DNA of 64,000 nt from Lachnospiraceae bacterium (GTDB lineage: Bacteria; Bacillota; Clostridia; Lachnospirales; Lachnospiraceae): positions 1 through 64,000 of the forward strand of contig JAAVYA010000007.1 of the NCBI GenBank assembly GCA_022790855.1, in the 5' to 3' direction. The stretch's first letter is position 1, and every line of letters begins with the position of its first letter. Shown piece by piece: positions 1-10,543 of this stretch. A model generated the notes under the pieces. It searched no databases and was not told where the DNA came from. It saw only the letters and a program-made list of their open reading frames with translations. Both the position numbers and the translations under genes were made by a program.

Positions 1-148
1 AATCTGGCAGAATCCTCTGCAGTAATTCTTTACATAGTTCCGGGTTCTGCATGACTTTCCCAAACAGGAAATCATTGGATATGCTTAATTCTTCCCAGCT
101 TGTTTGTCTGGTTTCTATATTTATCTGCTCTGCTTCATTGCCTTTCAT
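1..148 (-). CDS. Rpn-type PD-(D/E)XK nuclease/transposase, N-terminal part
   Basis: The left edge cuts this minus-strand gene, leaving the first 49 residues. After a short polar lead they read SNDFLFGKVMQNPELCKELL, the N-terminal signature of the Rpn (recombination-promoting nuclease, PD-(D/E)XK 'transposase') family, which is abundant in Lachnospiraceae. These proteins are thought to act as DNA endonucleases linked to RecA-independent recombination or phage defence. The catalytic Asp/Glu-Lys motifs would lie beyond the edge, so activity cannot be judged. The ATG at 148 has only a weak AGG upstream, but a good promoter lies at 226-254. The family call rests on motif recognition. Confidence 0.7.
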   Translation of the reverse strand, partial: MKGNEAEQINIETRQTSWEELSISNDFLFGKVMQNPELCKELLQRILPD

Positions 149-225
149 TTTGTTTTACCTGCTTTCTGTCACTGCCTGTACCGGGAAACTATATATTTCA
201 TAAAGCTGCTTTCTTTTATAGTTCT

Positions 226-254
226 ATTATACACAGTCCTCCGCTAAATTACAA
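226..254 (-). promoter_or_regulatory. Sigma-A-type promoter for the Rpn-type gene
   Basis: On the minus strand there is a TTGTAA -35 (249-254), a 17-bp spacer and a perfect TATAAT -10 (226-231). Transcription would start near 219, giving a leader of about 70 bases before the ATG at 148. The rest of 149-424 holds no gene that I can see. Confidence 0.7.
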
Positions 255-424
255 TCATTCCACACTTTGATAAGGAAACGCATTTTTTCTACAAATTTTC
301 TCTGTGATACCTCCTATGTACTTTAATGTGGCTGGCAAACCATCATTATTGTATCACTGGAGGTTTTTTTCTAATACAACTCTTATTCCCTTTCTTTTAT
401 CTGAACTTCTGTTCCTTTTCGCCC

Positions 425-904
425 TTACTTATGGTACGGTGCTCCACTTATAATCCGATAGCTCCTATAAATCTGTTCCAATAATAATACCCGCATTAAT
501 TGATGAGGAAATGTCAGGTTCGAAAAACTCAACAAAAAATCCGCCCGCTTTAATACACGTTTCGAAAGCCCCAAGGAGCCTCCAATTATAAAAGTAATAC
601 TGCTGGTTCCACCAACCTCCAAATGCTTTATCATATCTGCCAAAGCCATAGAGTCCGGCTGCTTCCCCTCTATGGCTAACGCGCAGACATAATCTTGCCC
701 ACAAATATGCTTTAGGAGGCGTTCACCCTCTCGTTCTTTGATCAATTCCACGGTTCGCTCCCCAGCGCGGTCAGGCGTCTTCTCATCCGCCACTTCCAGG
801 ATCTCAAGCTTACAATACCTGGACAGACGTTTTTGAAATTCTTCAATGGCCTGTCTATAAAACTTTTCTTTGACCTTTCCCACTGCCAACACCCGAATTC
901 TCAT
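425..904 (-). CDS. rlmH: 23S rRNA (pseudouridine-1915-N3)-methyltransferase RlmH
   Basis: RlmH is a SPOUT-fold, SAM-dependent enzyme that methylates pseudouridine 1915 in helix 69 of 23S rRNA. The protein is 159 residues, the usual family length. It opens with MRIRVLAVGKVKEKF, carries the knot glycine motif GGSLGLS and ends with the invariant-type RIISGAPYHK tail. I chose the ATG at 904 rather than an upstream one at 946 because GGAGG sits just before it and the product then matches known RlmH. It is monocistronic and divergent from ybaK. Confidence 0.97.
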   Translation of the reverse strand: MRIRVLAVGKVKEKFYRQAIEEFQKRLSRYCKLEILEVADEKTPDRAGERTVELIKEREGERLLKHICGQDYVCALAIEGKQPDSMALADMIKHLEVGGTSSITFIIGGSLGLSKRVLKRADFLLSFSNLTFPHQLMRVLLLEQIYRSYRIISGAPYHK

Positions 905-1001
905 TGATACTTCCTCCAAAATCATTTCTGTCCATAAGCATACCATATTTTTTCCATATCTGCTACTCTAATCTTCCCGCATTTCTTCCGCCAAACAGCT
1001 A

Positions 1002-1030
1002 TTGACGAAAAAATCGGAAATAGATACAAT
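1002..1030 (+). promoter_or_regulatory. Sigma-A-type promoter for ybaK
   Basis: TTGACG (1002-1007), a 17-bp spacer and TACAAT (1025-1030) lie 33 bases before the ybaK ATG, in the rlmH-ybaK divergent gap. It probably drives ybaK, the membrane-protein gene and xpt together, since no terminator separates them. Confidence 0.75.
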
Positions 1031-1062
1031 AAATCTATATCAGCAAACTCTGGAGGAAGATT

Positions 1063-1539
1063 ATGGCAAAACAAAAAGAGATGAAAACCAACGCTATGCG
1101 CTTGTTGGATAAACATAAGGTTCCCTACAAGGTTCTGCAATATGAATGCGATACATTTATTGACGGTCTGCACACGGCGGAAATTACCGGCGCCCCCGTA
1201 GAGCAATCCTTCAAAACACTTGTACTTCAAGGAAAAAGCGGCCAATACTATGTACTGGTGCTTCCCATCGCAGGCGAAGTGCATATGAAAGAAGCTGCAA
1301 AACTGCTGAAGGAAAAATCCGTAACTATGATTCCCGTAAAAGAGATTTCAACCGTCACAGGCTATGTGCGGGGCGGCTGCAGCCCTCTGGGCATGAAAAA
1401 ACAATTCCCCACCTATATCCATGAAAGCGCCAAAGAATTCTCGGAAATCTACATCAGCGGGGGACGAATCGGTACTTCTCTATGCCTAAATCCCCTAAAA
1501 CTGGCAGAAGTAACAGGCGCAGAGTTTGCAGGCTTTTAA
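1063..1539 (+). CDS. ybaK: Cys-tRNA(Pro) deacylase, YbaK/EbsC family
   Basis: This 158-residue single-domain protein belongs to the YbaK/ProX trans-editing family, which hydrolyses Cys-tRNA(Pro) made in error by prolyl-tRNA synthetase. Supporting features are the N-terminal MKTNAMRLLDKHKVPY, the FKTLVLQG strand carrying the conserved lysine, and the C-terminal GGCSPLGMKK and GGRIGTSLCLNP segments. The start has a GGAGG-type site at 1052-1056. It is the first gene of a short plus-strand group ending with xpt. Confidence 0.93.
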   Translation: MAKQKEMKTNAMRLLDKHKVPYKVLQYECDTFIDGLHTAEITGAPVEQSFKTLVLQGKSGQYYVLVLPIAGEVHMKEAAKLLKEKSVTMIPVKEISTVTGYVRGGCSPLGMKKQFPTYIHESAKEFSEIYISGGRIGTSLCLNPLKLAEVTGAEFAGF

Positions 1540-1642
1540 AGGCCGGCAGCAAAATCCCCCTCTTGTATTGTATCCCAATCTCATATATAATGAGAGTATT
1601 CAATGGCGTGTCCACATGTTACACACTCCTGGGAGGTATCCA

Positions 1643-2155
1643 ATGGAACAACAAGAAAATAAAGATTTGCTGAAATCACAAGGACTCTCTTACACCCAAA
1701 AAGGGAAGAAACTGGAAGACGCCCAAAGCAGCTCCTGGCTGTTTTTGATCTTCGGCTTTCTGGGGATTGCTTTGATTCTCTGCGTCTGGCTTGGCATAAT
1801 CCCTCTTCCGATCGCATTTTATATGAAGATATTATATACGATCGTATTAGGCGCACTTTTTCTTATATTTATCGTTACCGGCTTTTACTATTTGAAAAAA
1901 AGCAAAGCGCTAAAAGAAGAAGCCAGTGGGGAAGAGCGTTCCACCAAAGAGATCGTCTCCTATATCACCTCATCCTATTCCTTAAAGGATTTGGATCAGA
2001 TGATCAACGACCCTGATCTTTCCATGGAACAGAGGTATTTTGAACGGTATGAACAAATTTCCAGATTAATTCAGGAAAAATATCATCTCCAGGAAGAAGC
2101 ATATCTGGATTATTTGATTGAAAAAATCTATCAGATTTTTGTTCCGGAAGAATAA
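1643..2155 (+). CDS. Small two-helix membrane protein of unknown function
   Basis: This 170-residue protein has a charged N-terminus, two hydrophobic helices at about residues 30-50 and 58-80, and a charged cytoplasmic tail of about 85 residues ([17 protein letters not shown]). The ATG at 1643 was chosen over an in-frame ATG at 1526 because GGGAGG (1631-1636) lies six bases upstream and the longer form would overlap ybaK. I do not recognise the family. It lies between ybaK and xpt and is probably co-transcribed with them. Confidence 0.8.
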   Translation: MEQQENKDLLKSQGLSYTQKGKKLEDAQSSSWLFLIFGFLGIALILCVWLGIIPLPIAFYMKILYTIVLGALFLIFIVTGFYYLKKSKALKEEASGEERSTKEIVSYITSSYSLKDLDQMINDPDLSMEQRYFERYEQISRLIQEKYHLQEEAYLDYLIEKIYQIFVPEE

Positions 2156-2183
2156 ACATTTAACTACATACGAGGTGAGAAGC

Positions 2184-2756
2184 ATGGAATTATTGAAAGA
2201 AAAAATTCTGTCTGAGGGACAGGCACAAAGTGAGGATATTCTGAAAGTAGACAGTTTTTTAAACCATCAGGTAGACCCAGGACTGATGCGGCAGCTGGGT
2301 CAGGCATTTGCGGACCATTTTAAAGATCGGGGAATTACTAAGGTGGCAACCATTGAAAGCTCCGGCATCTCCCCTGCCCTTATGACAGCAGACGCCTTGG
2401 GAGTGCCTCTTTTGATTTTGAAAAAGCAGCCTTCCAAAATATTGAACAAAAATCTGTACCAAACCCAGGTTACTTCTTTCACCAAGGGAAGCAGCTATGA
2501 ATTAACACTTTCAGAACAATTTATTTCCCAGAAAGACCACGTATTGATCATAGATGATTTCCTTGCCAACGGGGAAGCCGCCACCGGAGCTATTCGATTA
2601 ATCCGCTTATCCCATGCCACTGTAGCCGGACTTGGCGTTGTCATCGAAAAGTCATTCCAGCCAGGCCGCGAAAAAATCCTGGAACAGGGCATTGAAGTTT
2701 ATGCATTGGCCCGTATTCAAAAGTTGGACAAAGATTTGATCGAATTTGCAGAGTAA
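2184..2756 (+). CDS. xpt: Xanthine phosphoribosyltransferase
   Basis: Xpt converts xanthine plus PRPP to XMP in purine salvage. The 190-residue protein has the PRPP-binding loop [13 protein letters not shown] near residues 124-136 and starts [12 protein letters not shown], as Xpt does. GAGGTGAG precedes the ATG at 2184; an in-frame upstream ATG at 2118 would overlap the previous gene. In Bacillus xpt often has a purine riboswitch, but the 28-base gap here has no room for one, so control would come from the ybaK promoter. Confidence 0.95.
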   Translation: MELLKEKILSEGQAQSEDILKVDSFLNHQVDPGLMRQLGQAFADHFKDRGITKVATIESSGISPALMTADALGVPLLILKKQPSKILNKNLYQTQVTSFTKGSSYELTLSEQFISQKDHVLIIDDFLANGEAATGAIRLIRLSHATVAGLGVVIEKSFQPGREKILEQGIEVYALARIQKLDKDLIEFAE

Positions 2757-2809
2757 AATTGGCTTCCGGGCAAGTTTCAAACACGCTTTCGTGTACAAAG
2801 TCCAAAATC

Positions 2810-2863
2810 AAAGTTCCCATTGAAAAAGAAGGCTTTGCGCCCCTTTCCCATTGGGAACTTTTT
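2810..2863. terminator. Convergent hairpin terminator between xpt and the zinc-ribbon/TPR gene
   Basis: AAAGTTCCCA (2810-2819) pairs with TGGGAACTTT (2852-2861) around a 32-base loop, with T residues on the plus-strand side. It sits exactly between two convergent genes and its right arm touches the stop codon of the minus-strand gene, so it may serve both. Confidence 0.6.
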
Positions 2864-4007
2864 AATAAGGATGATATCTATAATTGCATTTTAAAATATC
2901 ACTGACCATCCCATGCTTATCAATTAAAATGACAGACAAAATATTATTACCTTCCGGTACGGAAATCGGCCCTGTATACTCCTGGGAATCAACCGTGGGC
3001 ACACTGCCGTCCCAAGTATAATACATTCGGCTTTCCTCGCTGCCCGTCAGCTCAATGACCGCAGGGCTTTGAAAGTTGCCGCTGCTGGGAGATGCTACGG
3101 GCATTTTGGGTTTTTGGTATTTTACAATAAACGTTCCTTCCAGAACATCGCTGTAAATATCGTATTGATTCCGGCAAACCGCTTTTATTTCCAACGTTCC
3201 CTGCTCTTTCATGAGAAACGCTTTTTCATATACCTGTCCCTGGGTGATGGGATCGGATCCATCTGTGGTATATAGGATTTCACAATCTTCTTTTCCAGTT
3301 AATCCAATGGAAAGCCAGTCGTCGTATGTCCCAGGAGAAGTGTCAAATTCCGGCATCTCAACGGTATATTCCGCAAAAAGCTCCAGCAGTGATTTATCCG
3401 TAACGGACTCCTTCAGCTTTAAAATAGACTCATAATCCTCCATCTGGGCATACAGGGCGATCAACTGTTCATATGCTTTCGTTTCTTCGGGATATTCCGA
3501 AATAATCTCATGAAGCTGGCTGATGGCAGATTCCGGATCATTTGATTTCTGATAAATCTCTGCCATCTGATAAAGGGATAAAAGACTGGGCTTTCCCAAT
3601 TCTTTCGCTCTTTTATAGTTCTCCAATGCCTCCGCATACCTGCCTTCTTCAAAATGTTCTTCTCCACTTTGGATCTGATAATCAAAGGAATTATAATTTC
3701 TGTTTTTGATCAATACCGGTATCAGGATCCCACAAAGGGCCAGCAGCGCAAACAGGCAGGATAAGGTAAGAATCAGCGACTTATGACTCCGCTTTTTGGG
3801 TGATTTTGGGGAAGCGCCGGAGGATTTAGAGGATTCCTTCCCTTTGGACTTTTGGGAAGGATTCTCTTCCTTTAAAAGCTCCTGGAGCAGTTCATCTTCC
3901 AGCAAGCTGGAATCCGATACAATCTGGGCTTCATGTCCGCAGGACGCGCAATAGACACTTCCCAGCCTTAATTTAGCGCCGCAGTTTGCACACGTGATTT
4001 CCTGCAT
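2862..4007 (-). CDS. Zinc-ribbon, single-TM, TPR protein with chitobiase-like C-terminal repeats
   Basis: This 381-residue protein opens with a zinc ribbon (CANCGAKLRLGSVYCASCG, four Cys). A Ser/Lys-rich stretch follows, then one transmembrane helix at about residues 75-95 (LILTLSCLFALLALCGILI), TPR-like helices at about 105-195, and two beta-sandwich units of the chitobiase C-terminal type (YTTDGSDP, YYTWDGSVP) to the end. It is probably a membrane-anchored protein whose repeats lie outside the cell; no enzyme motif is visible. The ATG at 4007 is preceded by AAAGGAG. It lies just downstream of folD but is unlikely to share its function. Confidence 0.75.
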   Translation of the reverse strand: MQEITCANCGAKLRLGSVYCASCGHEAQIVSDSSLLEDELLQELLKEENPSQKSKGKESSKSSGASPKSPKKRSHKSLILTLSCLFALLALCGILIPVLIKNRNYNSFDYQIQSGEEHFEEGRYAEALENYKRAKELGKPSLLSLYQMAEIYQKSNDPESAISQLHEIISEYPEETKAYEQLIALYAQMEDYESILKLKESVTDKSLLELFAEYTVEMPEFDTSPGTYDDWLSIGLTGKEDCEILYTTDGSDPITQGQVYEKAFLMKEQGTLEIKAVCRNQYDIYSDVLEGTFIVKYQKPKMPVASPSSGNFQSPAVIELTGSEESRMYYTWDGSVPTVDSQEYTGPISVPEGNNILSVILIDKHGMVSDILKCNYRYHPY

Positions 4008-4009
4008 AA

Positions 4010-4855
4010 CTACTCCTTTCCGGCAATACTTTCCACACAATTATGCATAAGCATAGCAATCGTCATAGGCCCTACTCCCCCCGGAACCGGAGTAATGGCA
4101 GATACCAGCGGCTCCACTTCATCAAATTTCACATCTCCGCAAAGCTTGTTCTGCGCATCCCTGTGAATTCCCACATCAATCACCACGGCCCCCTCTTTCA
4201 CATAGTCCGCTGTAATAAACTGGGGTTTTCCAAGAGCAGCGATCAATATATCTGCTTCTTTGCAAACCTCCTTTAAATTCCTAGTTTTGGAATGGGTAAC
4301 TGTTACGGTAGCATGTTCCCGAAGCATTAAAAGAGCCATCGGTTTTCCCACAATATTGCTTCTGCCGATAATCACACAATGTTTTCCTGCAATTTCGATC
4401 TTGGAGCGTTTTAGAAGCTGTATGATACCTGCAGGGGTGCAGGGTAAAAACCCTTCTTGCCCGATTACCATAGCGCCTACATTTTCTGGGTGAAAGCCGT
4501 CCACATCCTTTTGAGGAGAAATTGCCTGAATCACCGCGTTTTCATCAATATGCTCCGGCAAGGGAAGCTGGACTAAAATGCCTTTCACACAATCGTCCCC
4601 ATTGAGCTTTCGGATCAAATCCAAAAGCTCCTGCTGCGTAGTGCTGCTCTTTAGCTCATAAGACAGTGATTCGATGCCAATATAAGCACAGGCGTTTTTT
4701 TTGTTCCGTACATAGACGCTGGAAGCCGGATCGTCTCCCACCTGTATCACAGCCAAAGCTCCCACCATTCCTTTGCTTCTTAACGCTTCTGCCTGCACCT
4801 TCAATTCATCCTTAATTTCCTGGGAAATCTTTTTTCCATCAATAATATAAGCCAT
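4010..4855 (-). CDS. folD: Methylene-THF dehydrogenase / methenyl-THF cyclohydrolase
   Basis: FolD interconverts 5,10-methylene-THF, methenyl-THF and 10-formyl-THF in the cytosol. The protein has 281 residues, the standard length. Visible motifs are the YVRNKKNAC segment with the catalytic-type lysine, QLPLPEH, the nucleotide-binding GRSNIVGKP and the C-terminal PVPGGVGPMT. A strong AAGGAGG precedes the ATG. It follows fhs by nine bases, so the two form a one-carbon operon. Confidence 0.97.
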   Translation of the reverse strand: MAYIIDGKKISQEIKDELKVQAEALRSKGMVGALAVIQVGDDPASSVYVRNKKNACAYIGIESLSYELKSSTTQQELLDLIRKLNGDDCVKGILVQLPLPEHIDENAVIQAISPQKDVDGFHPENVGAMVIGQEGFLPCTPAGIIQLLKRSKIEIAGKHCVIIGRSNIVGKPMALLMLREHATVTVTHSKTRNLKEVCKEADILIAALGKPQFITADYVKEGAVVIDVGIHRDAQNKLCGDVKFDEVEPLVSAITPVPGGVGPMTIAMLMHNCVESIAGKE

Positions 4856-4864
4856 AGTTCCTCC

Positions 4865-6535
4865 TTAGAACAATCCTGTAATAACACCGTTTCCGTCTAC
4901 GTCAATATGATTTGCCGCAGGCACCCGGGGCAGACCCGGCATTGTCATGATCGCTCCCGTGATCGCTACTACAAAGCCGGCTCCTGCAGAAGCATACACT
5001 TCCCGCACATTTATGGTAAAGCCTGTGGGACGGCCCAATTTCGTCTGGTCATCTGACAGAGAATATTGCGTTTTTGCCATACACACCGGAAACTCCTTCA
5101 TGCCAAGTTCCTCAATCCGGCGAATCTCTCTTAAAGCTCCGGGCGTATAAGTAACTCCGTCTGCTCCGTAAATTTCTTTGGCGATGGTTTCCATTTTTTC
5201 TTTCAAACTTAGGCCATCTTGATAAATCGGTGCAAAGCGGCTTTCCTTTATCTCTAATGTTTTCAGCACCTTATTTGCCAGGTCGATTCCTCCTTCTCCC
5301 CCATGCTCCCATACCTTAGAAAGAGCAAATTCACAATCATGCTCCCGGCAGAATTGTTCAATATAGTCTGTTTCTGCTTTTGTATCCGAAAGGAAGGAAT
5401 TTAAGGTGACAACCACCGGCACGTTATATTTCTGCAAGTTCTCAATATGCTTTTCCAAATTTGCAATGCCGCTTTTCAATGCTTCCAGGTTCTCTTGATC
5501 TAATACTGTTTTCGGAGCGCCGCCATTGTATTTCAACGCCCGAACCGTTGCCACCAATACTACAGCGTCCGGCTTTAAGCCTGCCATGCGGCATTTGATA
5601 TCAAAAAACTTTTCTGCTCCCAAATCTGCTCCAAAGCCTGCTTCCGTAATAACGTAATCTGCCAGCTTTAACGCCGTCTTTGTGGCACGGACACTGTTGC
5701 AGCCATGGGCAATGTTGGCAAAGGGGCCGCCGTGGACAATCGCCGGCGTATGCTCCAGGGTCTGGATGAGATTGGGCTTCAAGGCATCCTTTAACAGCGC
5801 CGCCATAGCGCCTGTTGCATGAAGATCCTCTGCGGTCACTGGTTTTCCATCGAAAGAATAAGCAACGATCATCCGGCCCAGACGCTTTTTCAAATCCTCC
5901 ATATCGTCCGCCAGGCAGAGCACCGCCATGATCTCAGACGCCACCGTAATGACAAAATGATCTTCCCGCACCATGCCGTCCGTCTTATTCCCAAGACCCA
6001 CCACAATATTGCGGAGCACCCGGTCATTCATATCCAGGCAGCGTTTCCATACCACCTGTCTGGGATCGATTCCCAACTCGTTTCCCTGCTGTATATGGTT
6101 ATCCAATAAAGCAGACAGCAAATTGTTGGCAGATGTGATCGCATGAAAATCTCCGGTAAAATGAAGGTTCAGATCTTCCATGGGAACCACCTGGGCATAG
6201 CCGCCTCCGGCGGCGCCTCCCTTAATACCAAAACACGGCCCTAAGGACGGCTCCCGCAAAGCCAGGACGGCTTTTTTCCCCAGTTTTCCAAAGGCTTGTC
6301 CAAGGCCGATGCTGGTGGTAGTCTTTCCCTCTCCGGCAGGAGTGGGATTGATGGCCGTCACCAAAATTAATTTCCCTTCCGGCTGATCTTTGATGCGTTC
6401 CATCAGCTCATCGGATAATTTTGCTTTGTATTTTCCGTATAATTCCAATTCGTCCTCTGAGATATGTAGCTGTGCGGCAACATCTTTGATATGGGCTAAT
6501 GATGCTTCCTGTGCAATCTGAATATCTGTTTTCAT
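4865..6535 (-). CDS. fhs: Formate-tetrahydrofolate ligase
   Basis: This ATP-dependent enzyme makes 10-formyl-THF from formate and THF; with FolD it supplies folate one-carbon units and is the entry step of the acetogenic methyl branch. The 556-residue protein has the P-loop [15 protein letters not shown] near residue 63 and closes with [15 protein letters not shown]. Presence alone does not show acetogenesis, because many fermenting Clostridia keep fhs for purine synthesis. It is the first gene of fhs-folD. Confidence 0.97.
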   Translation of the reverse strand: MKTDIQIAQEASLAHIKDVAAQLHISEDELELYGKYKAKLSDELMERIKDQPEGKLILVTAINPTPAGEGKTTTSIGLGQAFGKLGKKAVLALREPSLGPCFGIKGGAAGGGYAQVVPMEDLNLHFTGDFHAITSANNLLSALLDNHIQQGNELGIDPRQVVWKRCLDMNDRVLRNIVVGLGNKTDGMVREDHFVITVASEIMAVLCLADDMEDLKKRLGRMIVAYSFDGKPVTAEDLHATGAMAALLKDALKPNLIQTLEHTPAIVHGGPFANIAHGCNSVRATKTALKLADYVITEAGFGADLGAEKFFDIKCRMAGLKPDAVVLVATVRALKYNGGAPKTVLDQENLEALKSGIANLEKHIENLQKYNVPVVVTLNSFLSDTKAETDYIEQFCREHDCEFALSKVWEHGGEGGIDLANKVLKTLEIKESRFAPIYQDGLSLKEKMETIAKEIYGADGVTYTPGALREIRRIEELGMKEFPVCMAKTQYSLSDDQTKLGRPTGFTINVREVYASAGAGFVVAITGAIMTMPGLPRVPAANHIDVDGNGVITGLF

Positions 6536-6580
6536 CTTTTTCCTCCTTGAGCCTCGTATGTTATCTTAATAAAGTTTTTA

Positions 6581-9538
6581 CTATACAGATTCTTCTATAA
6601 ATTCCTCAAATTGTTCCATAGTCATCAGGATCTTCCTGGGCTTTGTCCCTTCTTCTTTCCCCACAACCCCGGCTTCTTCCAGCTGGTCCATAATGCGCGC
6701 CGCCCGGTTAAAGCCGATTTTAAACCAACGCTGAAGCATTCCGATAGAGCCCTTGTCTTTCTCGATCACAAATTTTCCAGCGTCCACAAAGTATGCGTCC
6801 CGCTCATTGCCTCCGCCCGAAGCGTTGCTCTGGCTAGAGACGGATTTCATCTTTTCTTCAATCTCAGTGTTATACGCCGCCGTGCTTTGCTTTTTCAAAA
6901 AGTCCACAACGGTTTCCACCTCCGTATCCGAGACAAACGGTCCCTGAACCCGGATGGGCTTTTGGATCCCCTGGGGATAAAACAGCATGTCGCCGTTTCC
7001 CAAAAGCTTTTCCGCCCCGTTCATATCCAGAATCGTCCTTGAATCCACCCCGGAGGAAACGGAAAAAGCAATTCGCGAGGGCATATTGGCTTTGATCAAT
7101 CCGGTAATGACGTCTACGGAAGGACGCTGAGTGGCAATGATCATATGGATTCCCGCCGCCCTGGCAAGCTGCGCCAGCCGGCAGATGGCGTCCTCCACTT
7201 CCCCGGCCGCTACCATCATCAAATCTGCCAGCTCGTCCACCACGATTACAATCTGGGGCAGTTTCGCCGGTTTTGTCTCATCCTCCACGTCTTGGATCGC
7301 CGCCACCTTCTGATTATACCCCTTCAAATCCCGCACCTGGTACTCGGCAAATTTCTGATAACGATCCGTCATTTCAGCCACTGCCCAGTGCAGCGCTCCC
7401 GCCGCTTTTTTAGGATCGGTTACTACCGGAATAAAAAGATGGGGGATTCCATTATAAACACTAAGCTCCACCACCTTGGGATCGATCAAGATCAGCTTTA
7501 CATCCTCCGGATTCGCTTTATAAAGGATGCTCATTATGATCGTGTTGATGCAGACGGATTTCCCCGAACCCGTAGCTCCTGCGATCAGCAAATGGGGCAT
7601 TTTTGCGATGTCTGCCACTACTACCTGCCCTGCGATATCTTTTCCGGCCGTAAAACAAATGCTGGATGCATGATTTTTAAATTCTTCCGCCTCCACCATA
7701 TCCCGGAACCGGACCATAACGGTTTCTTTGTTGGGCACTTCAATGCCGATCGCCGCTTTTCCTGGTATCGGCGCCTCAATCCGGATATCCGGCGCCGCCA
7801 AGTTCAGCTTAATATCATCTGCCAGGTTTACTATTTTGCTGACCTTCACGCCCATCTCCGGCTGAAGCTCATAACGGGTGACAGAAGGACCGCAACTCAC
7901 ATCGGTAATTGTCACGTTTACCCCAAAATTTTTCAATGTCTGCTGGAGTTTTAATGCAGTCTCCTGAAGATGATGCTGGCTGTCCCCTTTGGCGTCTGTC
8001 CCGGGTTTCAGCAAGGAGGTGGGTGGGAACAGATACTCCGGCTTAGGAACCTCTCTTATTTCTACAGCTTCTGCCTGCTCCAATTCCGTTCTGTTTTGAA
8101 CCTGAACGGGATTCCTTTGTACCCGCTCCACAACCATTGCACGGCTGGCTTCCTGCTCTGCCTCAAAAAGGTCTAAATCCTCCGTGGAAACGGCCTCCTC
8201 TTCTGACGGATACTGTTGCGGGGATTCCTCCAAATACGGTTCGGCACAGGAAATCAAATCTTCTGACGCTTCCTCAGAAATCATGGTTTCTTCCAAAAAT
8301 GCGGGGACAGCTCCCTCTGCTTCCTGTTCACCCATGGCCTCTTGGGCCGCTGCAGTATTTGCTGTCTCTTCTATGCAGCTGCCAAAGTCTTGATCTCTTG
8401 TTCCAGGCAGATCAAAATGATGCTTTGATACGGTAACAGAAGCCTCCCCTTGAAATCCTCCGGGCATATAATGTACCGAAACCGGTTCTCCACGGGTAAG
8501 AAGAAGCTCTGTCTCCGAATATGCCTGGGTTGTCCTGCCGCCTGCCGGTTCTGTTTTAACAGCCACAGGCTCCACTCTGGACACCACAGGCTCCACCGGA
8601 GATATGGCTGACTCTGTTCCGGTGGATACGGACTTTTTCCGAAATGCCAAAAGCTCGGAACCTGATGAGGATGGTTCTGCCTGAAAGCTTCTGCGCCCTT
8701 CCTGGGAAGAAGCCCCTTTTTGCCGGACGTCGGATGATTTTTCCCCAGGGAAAAGTTTTTCTACGGCATTCTTTGTAAATTGAGGCGTTTGTTTCACCGG
8801 CTTTAATTCGCTGAGATTGTCTGAAGATTCCAACACTGGAGGGACAATCTTCGTGTCTACCGCAACTCCTTCCACCTTCCGGTCTAAGCGCATCAGGGCC
8901 CGCTCCTCCCGTCTTTGGACTATGTGCTCCCGGTACCGGACGGCATCCTCTCTCGCCGTATCGTATACCTTTTTACTGCCTTTTTTTACTCCTCCAAAAA
9001 AGGAACGCTCCGTGATCAATACCAGGCTGATAATCAGTACAATAATGTCCACCACGTAGGCTCCGATCAGTCCAAAGGCGCCGCAAAGAAGATGGGCCAG
9101 GGCTCCTCCAATGATTCCCCCGCCGTTTTTATTGGAAACGCCGTAGGCATAGGAGGCAGTAATCTTCGCTTTCGTTTCTCCTGTTACCACAAGTTCGATA
9201 AACAAACAAAAAAACATCACAAATAAAGCGGCCGCCACTAATTTTACCACTGCAATCCGGTTCTGCTTATTGGATGTATAAAATGCCGCCCCGACAAAAA
9301 TGCAAATAGGCACTAGATATGCCACTAATCCGAAAATTCCAAAGAAAACCCCGCTTACTTTTTTGCCTGCTGCTCCCCCCAATCCGAAATTACTTAAAAA
9401 TAACAAAATACAAACTGCCAATATCCCCAGCAGCAGCACCTCGTTTAAAAACGGAATGCTTGTTTCCTGATTCTTTTTTGCGGCCGCAGTCTTCTTACCG
9501 CTGCTTTTCCCTTTTCCTTTTTGTTGTCTGGCTGCCAT
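6581..9538 (-). CDS. ftsK: DNA translocase FtsK/SpoIIIE
   Basis: This septum-located ATPase pumps chromosomal DNA into daughter cells or the forespore. The 985 residues comprise four or five N-terminal membrane helices (about 30-180), a long acidic Pro/Glu/Ser-rich linker (about 190-500) with repeated VEPV-type units, the motor domain with Walker A GATGSGKS (about 655) and Walker [13 protein letters not shown] (about 768), and a C-terminal winged-helix gamma domain (about 915-980) that would read KOPS/SRS sites. It follows uppP by 12 bases. Neither cell-division nor sporulation use can be told apart from sequence. Confidence 0.96.
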   Translation of the reverse strand: MAARQQKGKGKSSGKKTAAAKKNQETSIPFLNEVLLLGILAVCILLFLSNFGLGGAAGKKVSGVFFGIFGLVAYLVPICIFVGAAFYTSNKQNRIAVVKLVAAALFVMFFCLFIELVVTGETKAKITASYAYGVSNKNGGGIIGGALAHLLCGAFGLIGAYVVDIIVLIISLVLITERSFFGGVKKGSKKVYDTAREDAVRYREHIVQRREERALMRLDRKVEGVAVDTKIVPPVLESSDNLSELKPVKQTPQFTKNAVEKLFPGEKSSDVRQKGASSQEGRRSFQAEPSSSGSELLAFRKKSVSTGTESAISPVEPVVSRVEPVAVKTEPAGGRTTQAYSETELLLTRGEPVSVHYMPGGFQGEASVTVSKHHFDLPGTRDQDFGSCIEETANTAAAQEAMGEQEAEGAVPAFLEETMISEEASEDLISCAEPYLEESPQQYPSEEEAVSTEDLDLFEAEQEASRAMVVERVQRNPVQVQNRTELEQAEAVEIREVPKPEYLFPPTSLLKPGTDAKGDSQHHLQETALKLQQTLKNFGVNVTITDVSCGPSVTRYELQPEMGVKVSKIVNLADDIKLNLAAPDIRIEAPIPGKAAIGIEVPNKETVMVRFRDMVEAEEFKNHASSICFTAGKDIAGQVVVADIAKMPHLLIAGATGSGKSVCINTIIMSILYKANPEDVKLILIDPKVVELSVYNGIPHLFIPVVTDPKKAAGALHWAVAEMTDRYQKFAEYQVRDLKGYNQKVAAIQDVEDETKPAKLPQIVIVVDELADLMMVAAGEVEDAICRLAQLARAAGIHMIIATQRPSVDVITGLIKANMPSRIAFSVSSGVDSRTILDMNGAEKLLGNGDMLFYPQGIQKPIRVQGPFVSDTEVETVVDFLKKQSTAAYNTEIEEKMKSVSSQSNASGGGNERDAYFVDAGKFVIEKDKGSIGMLQRWFKIGFNRAARIMDQLEEAGVVGKEEGTKPRKILMTMEQFEEFIEESV

Positions 9539-9550
9539 GCCGCCACCCTC

Positions 9551-10429
9551 CTAAACTAGCACAAAATATCCGACGATAGACAATATACCGATCAACAGAC
9601 AATATACTGCAAAATATGTAAATTTCTTTTTCCGTACTACCACAAGCAATGTCTTAATGCAGACATAACCCACAATTGCCGCCACCAGCGTACCCAGGGC
9701 ATAATAGCCTACTTCTACAGGCACTATTTCCATAGATCCGATATCCTTAAGCTGCAGCACGGCAGCTCCCAGAATTGCCGGAATGGACATAATAAAAGAA
9801 TATTTCACTGCAAAATTACGGTCAAAACCGCTGATCAGGCAAGCCGTTATGGTAGTTCCGGACCGGGATAGTCCCGGGAGCGTAGCAATGCCCTGACAAA
9901 TACCAATTCCAAAAGCATTGGTATAAGTCACATTTTTGGGGCTTTTTCCTTTATCCTGTACCCGGTCTGAAATAAATAAAAGAATGCTGGTAAGTATCAG
10001 GCAAATCCCCGGCACCAGCAATACCCCGGAGGCTGCCTCCACCAAATCCCTGGCAGTATAGCCGATCACCGCCGTAGGTATGGTGGAGACGATCACCAGC
10101 AAATCAAATTTCCGGTATCCGTTTCTTATCACTCTCCGGTATGGAACTTCCTGTTTCCCGGCGTTTCTTTTGAAAAAAATCCCGATATTGCAAAACGCGT
10201 CTCCTAACAGCCCGAAGCCTTCCCGTATCATCTTCCCGATATCCCGGTGATATACAATAAATACTGCCGCCAGCGTCCCTATATGAAGGAGTACATCAAA
10301 CAATATCCCGGTATCGGTATTCACCTGGAAAATATTTTTAAAAATAGCCAGATGCCCGGAACTGCTCACCGGCAGAAACTCTGTCAAACCTTGTATGATT
10401 CCCATAAATATCGCTTCTAATAATGACAT
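9551..10429 (-). CDS. uppP: Undecaprenyl-diphosphatase UppP/BacA
   Basis: This integral membrane enzyme dephosphorylates undecaprenyl pyrophosphate to recycle the lipid carrier for peptidoglycan and wall polymers; overproduction gives bacitracin resistance. The 292-residue protein has the family signatures GLTEFLPVSSSGHL near residue 15 and GLSRSGTTI near residue 195, with about eight hydrophobic helices. It shares a promoter at 10496-10524 with ftsK downstream. Confidence 0.96.
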   Translation of the reverse strand: MSLLEAIFMGIIQGLTEFLPVSSSGHLAIFKNIFQVNTDTGILFDVLLHIGTLAAVFIVYHRDIGKMIREGFGLLGDAFCNIGIFFKRNAGKQEVPYRRVIRNGYRKFDLLVIVSTIPTAVIGYTARDLVEAASGVLLVPGICLILTSILLFISDRVQDKGKSPKNVTYTNAFGIGICQGIATLPGLSRSGTTITACLISGFDRNFAVKYSFIMSIPAILGAAVLQLKDIGSMEIVPVEVGYYALGTLVAAIVGYVCIKTLLVVVRKKKFTYFAVYCLLIGILSIVGYFVLV

Positions 10430-10495
10430 GGTACCCTCCTGTGTTTCTCATTCGTTCCGATTGCCTGTTGCTTCTGTAAAAATTCATACTCGATT

Positions 10496-10524
10496 AGTAT
10501 AGCACATTTTCCAGGAGATGTCAT
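10496..10524 (-). promoter_or_regulatory. Promoter for uppP-ftsK
   Basis: On the minus strand ATGACA (10519-10524), a 17-bp spacer and TATACT (10496-10501) lie in the tepA-uppP gap, about 67 bases before the uppP start. Confidence 0.6.
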
Positions 10525-10543
10525 TATTGCATTTTTATTTCTG

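Noticed and set aside
305-364. GTGATAC / GTATCAC and CCTCC / GGAGG inverted words left of rlmH
   Set aside because: The two pairs are not collinear, so they do not form one stem; probably chance in AT-rich spacer.
2156-2183. Purine riboswitch before xpt
   Set aside because: The gap is 28 bases and xpt is internal to a gene group, so there is no room for an aptamer.
7145-7954. Plus-strand 269-residue frame opposite ftsK
   Set aside because: Lies entirely over the ftsK motor domain and has a His/Arg-rich composition typical of an antisense shadow.
8050-9000. Repeat-rich stretch in ftsK as a possible separate element
   Set aside because: It is in frame and is the usual acidic Pro/Glu-rich FtsK linker with imprecise short repeats.
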